DNA of 64,000 bases from JAFRXK01 sp045603305 (GTDB taxonomy: Bacteria > Bacillota > Clostridia > Lachnospirales > Lachnospiraceae): the NCBI GenBank assembly GCA_045603305.1, contig JAZULV010000059.1, forward strand, positions 1 to 64,000, given 5' to 3'. The position numbers and the translations under genes are program-made. The notes under the pieces are model-generated. The model was not told the origin of the DNA. It did not search any database and was given only the letters and a program-made list of their open reading frames with translations. Shown piece after piece: positions 53,447 through 61,343 of this stretch (position 1 is its first letter; each line of letters opens with the position of its first letter).

Positions 53447-53524
53447 ACATCTTCCCTCATTTATTCTTCACGAAACTATATCTAATACTATTGTAACCTA
53501 TGTCTGCTATTTTTCATAGTTATC

Positions 53525-53555
53525 TTTCACGTTTTAACCAGGATAAATCGTGAAA
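53525..53555. promoter_or_regulatory. Inverted repeat upstream of the GTPase gene
   Basis: TTTCACG (53525-53531) and CGTGAAA (53549-53555) form an inverted repeat with a 17-nt centre, about 80 nt upstream of the GTPase start and downstream of the symporter gene. No T-run follows; a regulator site is possible. Confidence 0.35.
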
Positions 53556-53610
53556 TCCGGTTGATTTTCCTCTATAAAAATGATTGCTCACATCAGTATT
53601 TCTTTTGCTG

Positions 53611-54990
53611 TTAACTAAAAAACTTAATATACTTCGAACGGAACAAAATCAGATTCATAACAACAAAAAATACTGTAAGTATAATCAATGTAAGTATCGG
53701 TTTAACCGGTGCAAGTGTCGCAAGGAGCATAAGCGGAAAACCAAATACTATTGCCGGGAAATTCTGATATACCATATTATCCGCAGCCGGAGTCTTAAAG
53801 TCACCATCAGCTTCTCTTAAGAGAATAATACCGGTGCTCGCTGTTCCGGTAAGCATACCGTACATCATAAGGAACTGCTCCTGAACATACTTAGGAAATA
53901 AGGTCTTTGCCACAACATAATTGTAGCAATAAGTAATTATTGCACCTACAACTCCAAGTATGAGCATAACTCCCCAATACTTTTCAAGGGTATCTAAACG
54001 AATTGCAGCAATTCCGGCTACTACCATAATATCAAAGAACAAATTACTTGTTCGAGTAAGAAGGAAGTTATTGGTATACTCTTTCTTAATAACAGACTTT
54101 CTTCGTAAAAAGTTAATACTCACCTTCACAAGAGTTGCCATAAGCACACCAAGCAGAAAGTTAAATCCATATACTACAGATTTCATACCCGGAATTAACA
54201 TTCCCAGTACATACATGGCACCAAAGGTAAGCAGGTAAGCAACAGCAATAATTGCTACCTGAATAGTGAGCTTATCAATACTCTCCTGCATCGGTATCTC
54301 ATTGTCAGACTGAATTTCTTCAGAACGTATTGCGACCTCTTCTTTACTTGTAAGTGTAAGCTTCCCTTGTTTTTTTAGTATGTTCAGATGGATTACTCCA
54401 CCGATACTTGCACTAAGAAATCCTAATGCCGCAATGGTAAGACCAAAGCTTTTACCGCCAACAAAGCCAAAATCAGCCTCATAAATACCACCATAGTTAA
54501 GAGCCTGTCCGGTTCCCTGTCCGTATCCGAAAGGAAGAAGCACACCTGCAGCCACAAAGAAATCTTTCATAAAAAAGGCTGCCAAAATGGTAATTCCAAA
54601 TCCCACTACTGCCTGTAAAAGATATGTAGCTACAGTTGTTACTCCGGTGTTAAATATTTCAACAGACCTTTCTTTAGTAAGCCTGTTATCGGATGATTTT
54701 AGTGCAGAAGCAATAAAACCAAGTGCTAATGTGTGATATGTAATAATTTCAAGAGTTGTAGTTCCTTTTCCTCCAAATATGGCTGTATCAAACATAACAT
54801 CACCAGTTATAGCCTTATAAACAGCTGCTATTATCAGAAGTATACCGCCGCCCAGTACTGAAGTAGGAATCAAAGATTCCTGAAGATAAGGAATGGTCTT
54901 TTTCATAACATTAGCCGCAAGCAAGCTTGCAAGTAATACTCCAATTACAATATAAGTCCCCCACACACTAAAGTCCCAAAAATTTGACAT
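53611..54990 (-). CDS. gltS: GltS-like sodium/glutamate symporter
   Basis: 459 residues with about eleven membrane segments. The GltS-type reentrant loop reads PFGYGQGTGQALNYG, and the second half has YGMLTGTASTGIILLREAD, the matching loop of the inverted repeat. It imports glutamate or a related acid with Na+. Its start overlaps the end of the acyltransferase gene by 23 nt, and AGGAG precedes the ATG. The overlap suggests coupled translation, but the functional link is unclear. Confidence 0.85.
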   Translation of the reverse strand: MSNFWDFSVWGTYIVIGVLLASLLAANVMKKTIPYLQESLIPTSVLGGGILLIIAAVYKAITGDVMFDTAIFGGKGTTTLEIITYHTLALGFIASALKSSDNRLTKERSVEIFNTGVTTVATYLLQAVVGFGITILAAFFMKDFFVAAGVLLPFGYGQGTGQALNYGGIYEADFGFVGGKSFGLTIAALGFLSASIGGVIHLNILKKQGKLTLTSKEEVAIRSEEIQSDNEIPMQESIDKLTIQVAIIAVAYLLTFGAMYVLGMLIPGMKSVVYGFNFLLGVLMATLVKVSINFLRRKSVIKKEYTNNFLLTRTSNLFFDIMVVAGIAAIRLDTLEKYWGVMLILGVVGAIITYCYNYVVAKTLFPKYVQEQFLMMYGMLTGTASTGIILLREADGDFKTPAADNMVYQNFPAIVFGFPLMLLATLAPVKPILTLIILTVFFVVMNLILFRSKYIKFFS

Positions 54991-56182
54991 CTCTATTCTC
55001 CTTAGTAATATTTTTATATCGGTGATATATATTCACATACTTCAACGCATTAAATCGCTTATCACCCTTTAGCTGATATACTCTTCCCTCATGGTAAATA
55101 TTTAACTTATTTCGTCCAAGAATAGTCACTGCTGAAAGCTCATCAAAGAAATATTCCTTCTCCTCTGTCCCCTCAATTACAATTCTGTTGCCGTAAAGAG
55201 TAATCTTCGCTTCTTCACACAATACTTCTTTGCGCTTATTAAGAATAACCTCTGACAATTTGGCAGAATCCTGATACATAGATGTATCGATATATTCTCT
55301 AACATCCAAAGAATTTATAAAATCGCACTGATAATCATACCAGCCTAAAACAAACTCGTAAGGGAAGTCAAAACCAACACCTTTAAGCTGTTTTGTAGGA
55401 AGGTACTGTACCTTGCGGTTACACTTCTTACACTCAATTATATCATCATGACTTTCAAAAACCGACAGTCCGCAATATGGGCATACATACATCGCTCTTT
55501 CAAGATATTCGGCACTTTTTTTATGTTTAAACATGCCACTAACTGATGCCTCATTCACATAAAGTTCTTTTTCAACTATTGTAAAAAGTTCGTCTGCTGA
55601 AAGTTCTTTATATTCCTCCGGCTCAATAACGCGTGTCACATAAGCTTTCATCTTTCCTTTACGGACAACGTCGCTCCACCTTGGCTGAACTCCATAACCT
55701 CCCTCAAGTTTTAGAAGAGCTATTGGAAGTCCCAGTTTTTTCACAAGTCCTCCAATGGCAGGATTCATGTATTCAGTCTCACCACTGAATGTACGATTTC
55801 CCTCCGGTGCAATTGCTATAGAACCACCCTCTTTTACAACACGAATACAATTCTTAACAGCCTGAATATCGGTTGTCTGCTTCTTTATCGGTATAGGCTC
55901 AACAAGATATCGTATCAAAGAAGAAACCCATCCATTTGAAAACAAATCCTCAGAAGCAAGATAATATATAGGCTGCTTAAATGCAAGCCCCACAAAGAAC
56001 TGATCAAAGGCAGTCTGATGATTCAAAAGAATTATGCACTGTCTATTCTCTAACGCACGACAAGGTTCTATGGTAATTCCATACTTCCATCTGGAATATA
56101 ATCCAAGAGGCATGGCAGCAATATTTCTAACCACCTTATGTCTGGGCTTTATCCATTTTTTCTTCTTGTTATCTTCTCTCAT
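54968..56182 (-). CDS. PlsC-like acyltransferase with zinc ribbon
   Basis: 404 residues. The first 220 carry the glycerolipid acyltransferase motifs NHQTAFD (NHxxxxD), APEGNRTF and a following Pro-rich block, as in 1-acyl-glycerol-3-phosphate acyltransferases. Unusually, about residues 228-265 add a zinc ribbon (CPYCG ... CKKC), then a further 140 residues with no recognised fold. Ribosome site weak. Family normally 230-260 residues, so the C-terminal half is an added domain. It probably makes phospholipid or modifies a lipid-linked molecule. Confidence 0.85.
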   Translation of the reverse strand: MREDNKKKKWIKPRHKVVRNIAAMPLGLYSRWKYGITIEPCRALENRQCIILLNHQTAFDQFFVGLAFKQPIYYLASEDLFSNGWVSSLIRYLVEPIPIKKQTTDIQAVKNCIRVVKEGGSIAIAPEGNRTFSGETEYMNPAIGGLVKKLGLPIALLKLEGGYGVQPRWSDVVRKGKMKAYVTRVIEPEEYKELSADELFTIVEKELYVNEASVSGMFKHKKSAEYLERAMYVCPYCGLSVFESHDDIIECKKCNRKVQYLPTKQLKGVGFDFPYEFVLGWYDYQCDFINSLDVREYIDTSMYQDSAKLSEVILNKRKEVLCEEAKITLYGNRIVIEGTEEKEYFFDELSAVTILGRNKLNIYHEGRVYQLKGDKRFNALKYVNIYHRYKNITKENRDVKFLGL

Positions 56183-56267
56183 TTGTTTTTACATAATCTT
56201 TGCTAACGCTAAAGCGCAGAAGATTATTATCCTTTCTCATGGCAGCTGCCATGTTTGTCTCACCTGT

Positions 56268-57743
56268 TTATTCCACAACTTTAGTACGACCTTCTAACCG
56301 GGCATACATATGAATGTGTCCACGCATATATTCTTCTACTGCTGTACGAATATTACTTGTTACATTGCGCCATGGATGTTTTTCTTTAATCGGTTCCGGA
56401 TTAATATTCATAAATTCCTTGAGATTTGCTGCGTGAAAACCTTCAATACCTACACTAAACAACCTCTCATCTTCAATTGCTTCCCCTTTAAAACTAGCCT
56501 CTGTAAGGACACCAGAAGAATTGGAATATGTGAACTTAAAATCTTTGCTGAGCTGATAATACTCGCCGTGACCACTCCCATCCACCGGAGCGTTTTTAAG
56601 CACATGCAGCATGGCACTTTTAAGTTCCCTGCCTGTAAGTTTTATTTTTAATAATTTTTCGTCATAGGAATACATATCAAGAAGGGCTCCTACAGTAACA
56701 ATAGGTCCTATTTCCTCTTTTCTAAGACTTCCGGAGCCGAGCATAACTAAATCCAGACCAAAGCTGTCCTGTAATATATCGCAGAACAAATTACCTGCTG
56801 TAGTCTCTCTGTACCTGTCAGGATGAGTAGCCTTATCGGTGAGTGTAGTAAGAATAGCACCGTACTTCTCATCAGTAATCTTCTTATAATTTAGTATCAG
56901 TTCTTCCACTGCCTCATTCTTACGGCAATGCTCTTCGTCTATCGGCACCAGTTTCCATGTATAATCGCTAATAGAATTACTCTTTGTGTCTATATCAATA
57001 TCAAACCTTCCGATAACGTCTGTGCCTACACCTGCCTGTACAATCAATATATCATTAACCTTAGCCGGTTCCTCTAAAACCGTATGACTGTGGCCTCCGA
57101 CAATCACATCAATTCCTAATTCCGGGTCTAATTCTTTTGCCAGTTCTACATCATTCTCAAAGCCAATATGCGTCATTAACACTGTAAGATCAATATCATC
57201 CGTCTTGTAGCTGTTACAAATTACCGCAACCTCTTTGGCAGCTTCTTTTACATCCACAAATGTACCTAACAAAGCATCCTTGCCGGCACGCCCCATAATA
57301 TCTTCAGTAACGATTCCAACAACAAGAATCTTCATGCCATCCATTTCAAGTATCTTGTGTGAATTAAAAAGACGTCTGCCATTTGTCTTAATGTATATAT
57401 TGGCATTAACTATAGGAAACTTACAGCACCGCTCTAAAAACAAAAGGTGGGCAATACCATAATCTATCTCATGATTTCCTAATGAAACTATATCCGGCCC
57501 TAATGCATTCATAATTTCTATGGTGGAAACGCCCTTAAATTCGGTATCAATAAGTGAACCTATAAACATATCTCCGGCAACCATATAAAGAGTATTGGCA
57601 TTTTCTTTACGAACCTGATTCAGATATCCTGACAATAATGCCACACCGCCAACTAATTTTTCATCAATCTTCTCTGCGAGAAAATCACCATGCATATCAT
57701 TGGAATGCAGTAAAGTGAGATGCTTAATCTTTTTATTATCCAT
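56268..57743 (-). CDS. 5'-nucleotidase-like metallophosphatase
   Basis: 491 residues in two domains: calcineurin-like phosphatase (1-270) with SNDMHG, GDMFIGS, GNHEID, THIGFE and GGHSHT as the metal ligands, and the substrate domain (280-480) with TAGNLFCDIL and GSGSLR. The order and motifs match the UshA/YfkN type, but there is no signal peptide, so it is cytosolic, unlike the usual secreted forms. Substrate: a nucleotide, cyclic nucleotide or related phosphate ester. Single gene, divergent from the riboswitch region. Confidence 0.9.
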   Translation of the reverse strand: MDNKKIKHLTLLHSNDMHGDFLAEKIDEKLVGGVALLSGYLNQVRKENANTLYMVAGDMFIGSLIDTEFKGVSTIEIMNALGPDIVSLGNHEIDYGIAHLLFLERCCKFPIVNANIYIKTNGRRLFNSHKILEMDGMKILVVGIVTEDIMGRAGKDALLGTFVDVKEAAKEVAVICNSYKTDDIDLTVLMTHIGFENDVELAKELDPELGIDVIVGGHSHTVLEEPAKVNDILIVQAGVGTDVIGRFDIDIDTKSNSISDYTWKLVPIDEEHCRKNEAVEELILNYKKITDEKYGAILTTLTDKATHPDRYRETTAGNLFCDILQDSFGLDLVMLGSGSLRKEEIGPIVTVGALLDMYSYDEKLLKIKLTGRELKSAMLHVLKNAPVDGSGHGEYYQLSKDFKFTYSNSSGVLTEASFKGEAIEDERLFSVGIEGFHAANLKEFMNINPEPIKEKHPWRNVTSNIRTAVEEYMRGHIHMYARLEGRTKVVE

Positions 57744-57902
57744 AAACCACCCACATTAATAAAAACTTTATACTATTTTAACATACCTTTAACTTCTTTA
57801 CTAGAAAAAATTTGTCATAACCTCTCCTTAACACCAATGCTTTCGTTGTTTCTTACATAATAATTACAAAAAAGCCGGTCCTTATTGCTATTCACATATA
57901 AT

Positions 57903-57931
57903 TTGACTACTGCATATAATTTTGATATAGT
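57903..57931 (+). promoter_or_regulatory. Promoter of the NiCo riboswitch transcript
   Basis: TTGACT -35 (57903-57908), 17-nt spacer and TATAGT -10 (57926-57931) with TGA extension. The RNA would start near 57938, about 35 nt before the aptamer core. The region 57744-57900 is otherwise empty. Confidence 0.75.
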
Positions 57932-57964
57932 AAGCATAATACTCTTTGCACTGCATAATTAATT

Positions 57965-58048
57965 ACAGTACAAACTGAGCAGGCCGGGGCGTAAGCCTTC
58001 GGAGCCGGGTCACATATGTGACAGTGGATATAACATCTACGGGACAGT
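57965..58048 (+). ncRNA. NiCo (czcD) riboswitch
   Basis: The conserved core of this four-stem aptamer is present in order: ACTGAGCAGGC (57974-57984), AGCCGGGT (58003-58010) and GGGACAGT (58041-58048), with stems between: GGGGC/GCCTT-type P2, CACAT/ATGTG P3, GTGGAT/ATCTAC P4, and ACTG/CAGT closing P1. This class binds Ni2+ or Co2+ cooperatively and usually precedes czcD-like exporters, as here. Its 3' strand is part of the terminator, so metal binding should turn expression on. A covariance search would confirm. Confidence 0.92.
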
Positions 58049-58080
58049 AGTTACTATTACTGGATTCGTGGGTGTTTTTT
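58034..58080 (+). terminator. Riboswitch-controlled terminator
   Basis: CATCTACGGG and CAGTA (58034-58049) pair with TACTG and TTCGTGGGTG (58058-58074), with a small internal loop and G-U pairs, followed by TTTTTTATTTT. The left arm includes the last conserved block of the aptamer, GGGACAGT, so the two structures compete. Confidence 0.85.
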
Positions 58081-58181
58081 ATTTTAATATTATTTAGTTT
58101 ATATCAAATCTGCACCCACTCCTTTTTCTATAATTTATGTACATAGAGTTATCCCAATTATTGTTTAGGAGGAGGATTAAT

Positions 58182-59114
58182 ATGAAAATCAAAGCTAAAA
58201 ACATAACTTTTGAGTTATCACGCAACACATTTGAATCCGATGAATTTGAAAGAGCCGCAACAAAGGTAACAACTATTACTATTGTCGGCAACCTGATACT
58301 GTCTGCCTTTAAATTTGCCGCAGGCATTATCGCCCACTCCGGTGCAATGATAAGCGATTCAATCCACTCCGCTTCTGATGTTTTTAGCAGTATTATTGTC
58401 ATAATCGGTGTAAAGCTTTCAGCAAAGGCTCCGGATAAGGAGCATCCTTACGGACACGAGCGTATGGAATGTGTTGCCGCTATCGTTCTTTCTGTAATCT
58501 TATTGATTACCGGTCTGTTTGTTGGTTATAACGCAATTAGTAACATTATTGGCGGCAATTACAGCGAACTTAATACTCCGGGAATGTTGGCACTGGTTGC
58601 TGCAATCGTATCTATCATCACAAAAGAAGCAATGTTTTGGTACACCAAAATATATGCAAAGCGACTTGATTCCGGTGCTCTTATGGCAGACGCCTGGCAC
58701 CACAGAAGCGATGCTTTTTCTTCGATAGGTGCTCTTATTGGTATTGCCGGTGCGAGAATGGGACTGCCAGTATCAGATTCAATTGCCAGTATTGTCATAT
58801 GTATATTTATTTGCAAGGCTGCTTTTGATATTTTTAAAGATGCCATCAACAAAATGGTTGACCACTCCTGTGATGACTCCACTGAAGACGCAATACGCCG
58901 CTGTGCATTGTCACAAGACGGAGTTCTTAGTGTAGACTCCCTCCACACCCGCATCTTTGGAAATAAAATATATGTGGATATGGAGATTGGCGCTGATGGC
59001 AGCCGCACACTTAATGAAGCCCACTCTGTTGCAGAAACAGTGCACGGTGCCATAGAAAAAGAATTTTCTAAGGTAAAGCATATTATGGTACATGTAAACC
59101 CCTATAAAGAATAA
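58182..59114 (+). CDS. CDF-family divalent metal exporter
   Basis: 310 residues. The start ATG at 58182 follows AGGAGGAGG; an earlier in-frame ATG at 58137 lies without a ribosome site. Six membrane segments in about 25-215; metal sites are visible as MISDSIHSASDV and ADAWHHRSDAFSS (HxxxD/DxxxD in the paired helices), then a C-terminal cytoplasmic domain (about 220-305) with HTRIFG and VHVNP. Exports Zn, Co, Ni, Cd or Fe against protons; the NiCo riboswitch points to Ni/Co. Confidence 0.93.
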   Translation: MKIKAKNITFELSRNTFESDEFERAATKVTTITIVGNLILSAFKFAAGIIAHSGAMISDSIHSASDVFSSIIVIIGVKLSAKAPDKEHPYGHERMECVAAIVLSVILLITGLFVGYNAISNIIGGNYSELNTPGMLALVAAIVSIITKEAMFWYTKIYAKRLDSGALMADAWHHRSDAFSSIGALIGIAGARMGLPVSDSIASIVICIFICKAAFDIFKDAINKMVDHSCDDSTEDAIRRCALSQDGVLSVDSLHTRIFGNKIYVDMEIGADGSRTLNEAHSVAETVHGAIEKEFSKVKHIMVHVNPYKE

Positions 59115-59121
59115 ATTACAA

Positions 59122-59165
59122 GGCTGTAACTTGTTTTCTATAACTGTTACAGCCTTTGTATTTAT
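59122..59165 (+). terminator. Terminator of the CDF exporter
   Basis: GGCTGTAAC (59122-59130) pairs with GTTACAGCC (59146-59154), then TTTGTATTTATTT. It lies before the convergent ORF6N gene. Confidence 0.85.
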
Positions 59166-59235
59166 TTATCTTATATCTTTCCAATCGATTATATTTAACA
59201 AATATATTCCTCTATCTTCGTAAATTTCCTAAGTA

Positions 59236-60333
59236 TTATTTTAATACTAATGGCGGATTATTCAACAATGCTGCAATCATAGAGCGATACTTATCCCTAT
59301 CCTGGTCTTCTAAAATAGAAGTCACACGAGCACCTGCATCCTTTGAGGAAGCTCCGCACAAAAATATCTTCTCACTATCAGTACCATAATCCAGTATTAT
59401 ATACCTATCATGAAAAACACCCCCTGAACGTTGCAGCTTTATATGTAGTGACGGATATTCCTTGCAAAAATCCACATAAGTATTCTGTCGCAATCCTTTA
59501 ACCACATTGTCACTAAATATTATGATTTCTACTCCTGCCGTACTGCTAATCAGCAATTCCAATGTCCTAACTCCAATATAGTTATCAACAACATATATAG
59601 ACTTCTCGGCCTGTCTGTAAATCTCATCATACGCCAAGTCCGCCTTGAAAGGCTGCCCATTAAGTACCAGATAGCCTCTCTTAATATGTGGTTCGCCGAA
59701 TTCATTCATAATCTTTGATAATTCAGAACGTGTAACAACGTTGCTGAGTCTGTCCATAACATCTGACATCTGATCTTCGACTTCATTTAAATCAGATCTT
59801 AATTCCATAGTATTTCGTATATTATCCGATATCTGCATGGATAATTGTAAATATTCCCTCTGTCCAATAAGGTCTTGATTTTCAATAATATAGTCTTTCA
59901 TCTGCTTAAATGTGCGAATCAGTGCACGACTTTGCTTAGTTGCCAGTTCTCCACGCAGTACCGTCATCAACATATATATGCCCTGCTCTGTAAATGCATA
60001 TGGATTGTATTTAATGTTTTTTCCTCGTCCTTTTTCTTTATTCAAGGTGAAAAAATTGCACCTTGAAAGTTCAGCAATCTCTTCTTTTGTCAGTTGAAAC
60101 ATGAAATCCTCTCCTTCAAACTTAGAAAGATTATTCTTCACCTGTCTGTTAAAGTTCTTGGTTTCATATCCGTAGATTTCTGCTAAGTCAACATCAAGCA
60201 TCACCTTCTGCCCACGAAGGATATATATCTTATTTTGAATTATCTCTTCATTTATCATGAATATATCCTGCTTTTGCTGTTCATCAGTCACTTCTTCTAA
60301 AAGAACATCGGCTTTGCCACCTTCTTCACTCAT
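59236..60333 (-). CDS. ORF6N-domain protein with PLD-like C-terminus
   Basis: 365 residues. The ORF6N (phage-type DNA-binding) domain spans about 28-115: IYILRGQKVMLDVDLAEIYGY, NFNRQVKNN, PYAFTEQGIYML. A coiled segment (about 165-215) leads to a C-terminal domain (about 225-345) with one degenerate HKD-type motif, HDRYIILDYG (His308) and a CGASSKDAG block, resembling phospholipase-D-like folds. Its start overlaps the HTH gene end by 8 nt with GGGGGAG upstream, so it is translated with it. Related proteins occur as accessory genes of phage or toxin-like type; activity unknown. Confidence 0.85.
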   Translation of the reverse strand: MSEEGGKADVLLEEVTDEQQKQDIFMINEEIIQNKIYILRGQKVMLDVDLAEIYGYETKNFNRQVKNNLSKFEGEDFMFQLTKEEIAELSRCNFFTLNKEKGRGKNIKYNPYAFTEQGIYMLMTVLRGELATKQSRALIRTFKQMKDYIIENQDLIGQREYLQLSMQISDNIRNTMELRSDLNEVEDQMSDVMDRLSNVVTRSELSKIMNEFGEPHIKRGYLVLNGQPFKADLAYDEIYRQAEKSIYVVDNYIGVRTLELLISSTAGVEIIIFSDNVVKGLRQNTYVDFCKEYPSLHIKLQRSGGVFHDRYIILDYGTDSEKIFLCGASSKDAGARVTSILEDQDRDKYRSMIAALLNNPPLVLK

Positions 60334-60538
60334 CCCTTTTCTCCCCCTCTGCCTGTTTCATCAAATTTTCCATCCGGATATAATATTCCAGCAGACGCAG
60401 CACATATTCCGGAGCATGCCTGTTATCACGCTCCCATTCGGTAACTGTCCGATACGGAATCTGAAAGTATTCACAAAATTCCTTGCGATTCATTCCTGTA
60501 CTCTCTCTTAACTCTATTATTTTCTTCCTGCAATCCAT
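60326..60538 (-). CDS. Small HTH (Xre-like) repressor
   Basis: 70 residues from the ATG at 60538 (GGGG 8 nt upstream; a TTG seven codons earlier is less likely). One helix-turn-helix: LRESTGMNRKEFCEYF, then IPYRTVTEWERDNR as recognition helix. Encoded just before the ORF6N gene in an overlapping pair. The promoter upstream carries two copies of a 13-bp palindrome, so it most likely represses its own operon. Confidence 0.82.
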   Translation of the reverse strand: MDCRKKIIELRESTGMNRKEFCEYFQIPYRTVTEWERDNRHAPEYVLRLLEYYIRMENLMKQAEGEKRDE

Positions 60539-60560
60539 AATAACATCCCCTTCCTCCAAT

Positions 60561-60573
60561 TACACATCGTGTA
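60561..60573. promoter_or_regulatory. Operator 1 (palindrome downstream of -10)
   Basis: TACACATCGTGTA, with arms TACAC/GTGTA. Just downstream of the -10, at about the transcription start. Centre 40 bp from operator 2. Confidence 0.75.
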
Positions 60574-60578
60574 TCATT

Positions 60579-60607
60579 ATTATAGCACACAATACAACTA
60601 TACACAA
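60579..60607 (-). promoter_or_regulatory. Promoter of the HTH-ORF6N operon
   Basis: Minus strand: TTGTGT -35 (60602-60607), 17-nt spacer, perfect TATAAT -10 (60579-60584). Operator 2 covers the -35 and operator 1 the start site. Confidence 0.8.
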
Positions 60608-60613
60608 TGTGTA
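60601..60613. promoter_or_regulatory. Operator 2 (palindrome over the -35 box)
   Basis: TACACAATGTGTA, a 13-bp inverted repeat with arms TACACA/TGTGTA around one central base. Nearly the same as operator 1. Confidence 0.78.
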
Positions 60614-60626
60614 ATTTAAAAATAAT

Positions 60627-60664
60627 AAAAAAGCTGCAGCCGATTTTCTAAAACCGATTACAGC
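60627..60664 (-). terminator. Terminator of the flavin-reductase-like gene
   Basis: Minus strand: GCTGTAATCGGTTTT pairs with AAAATCGGCTGCAGC (60633-60664, with G-U pairs and one mismatch), followed by six T (60627-60632). Confidence 0.75.
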
Positions 60665-60683
60665 CTTTGTAATATATTATTTA

Positions 60684-61244
60684 TTATTTCAATTTCAAAC
60701 CGTCCTTAAATGCGTTTCCCACTTTTCTTCCCAGCTTTATATAAGTGTTGTTCACCGGGTCAAAAGTTATAGGATCCAGCTTATCCGGATCAATCTTTCC
60801 ATCCCTGTCAAGTACTCGTTCATCTGCACTTACATTTATAATCTCTCCTACAAGACGACAGTCTGCTTCACTATAACTTACAAGCTTACATTCCAGTGCC
60901 ATAGGCAGTTCTTCAATAATCGGTGCATCCACAAACTCCGACTTAATTGTGTGAAAACCTGCCCGCTCTAACTTGTCCGGCACATCATTTCCGGATACAA
61001 TACCCACATAATCACATTCTGTCACATGTTTTGCGTCACCCATACTGACAGTAAATGCTCCTCTTGAAAGAATATTCTCAACAGTCTTGTGCCTTTCATC
61101 AATACACATAGTAATCTGATTGCTTTCACTGATACCGCCCCAGGCAGCATTCATGGCATTTGGTATACCATCTGCGCTGTAGGTACCGATAATAAACACC
61201 GGCTGTGGGTAAGTGTATGGTTTTGCTCCAAAATTCTTTCTCAT
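60684..61244 (-). CDS. Flavin reductase-like (FMN-binding) protein
   Basis: 186 residues from the ATG at 61244, chosen because GGAGG lies 6 nt upstream; a longer reading would add 31 unconserved residues. FGAKPYTYPQPVFIIGTYSADG, NAMNAAWGGI and FTVSMG are typical of the flavin reductase/DIM6 split-barrel family that binds FMN. It could be a flavoredoxin-type redox carrier or a flavin reductase. Last gene of a run with the peptidase gene (99 nt upstream). Confidence 0.88.
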   Translation of the reverse strand: MRKNFGAKPYTYPQPVFIIGTYSADGIPNAMNAAWGGISESNQITMCIDERHKTVENILSRGAFTVSMGDAKHVTECDYVGIVSGNDVPDKLERAGFHTIKSEFVDAPIIEELPMALECKLVSYSEADCRLVGEIINVSADERVLDRDGKIDPDKLDPITFDPVNNTYIKLGRKVGNAFKDGLKLK

Positions 61245-61343
61245 AATAATCCTCCATATTTCCACTAACATAAATAGTGATAAACAACTGACGCTTAGCC
61301 TCTGAAAGAGTTTAGCACTCGTCCGTATTTGTAGCAAGCTTTT

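Noticed and set aside
58137..58181. Longer CDF protein starting at 58137
   Set aside because: No ribosome site at that ATG, and it would place AGGAGGAGG within the coding region.
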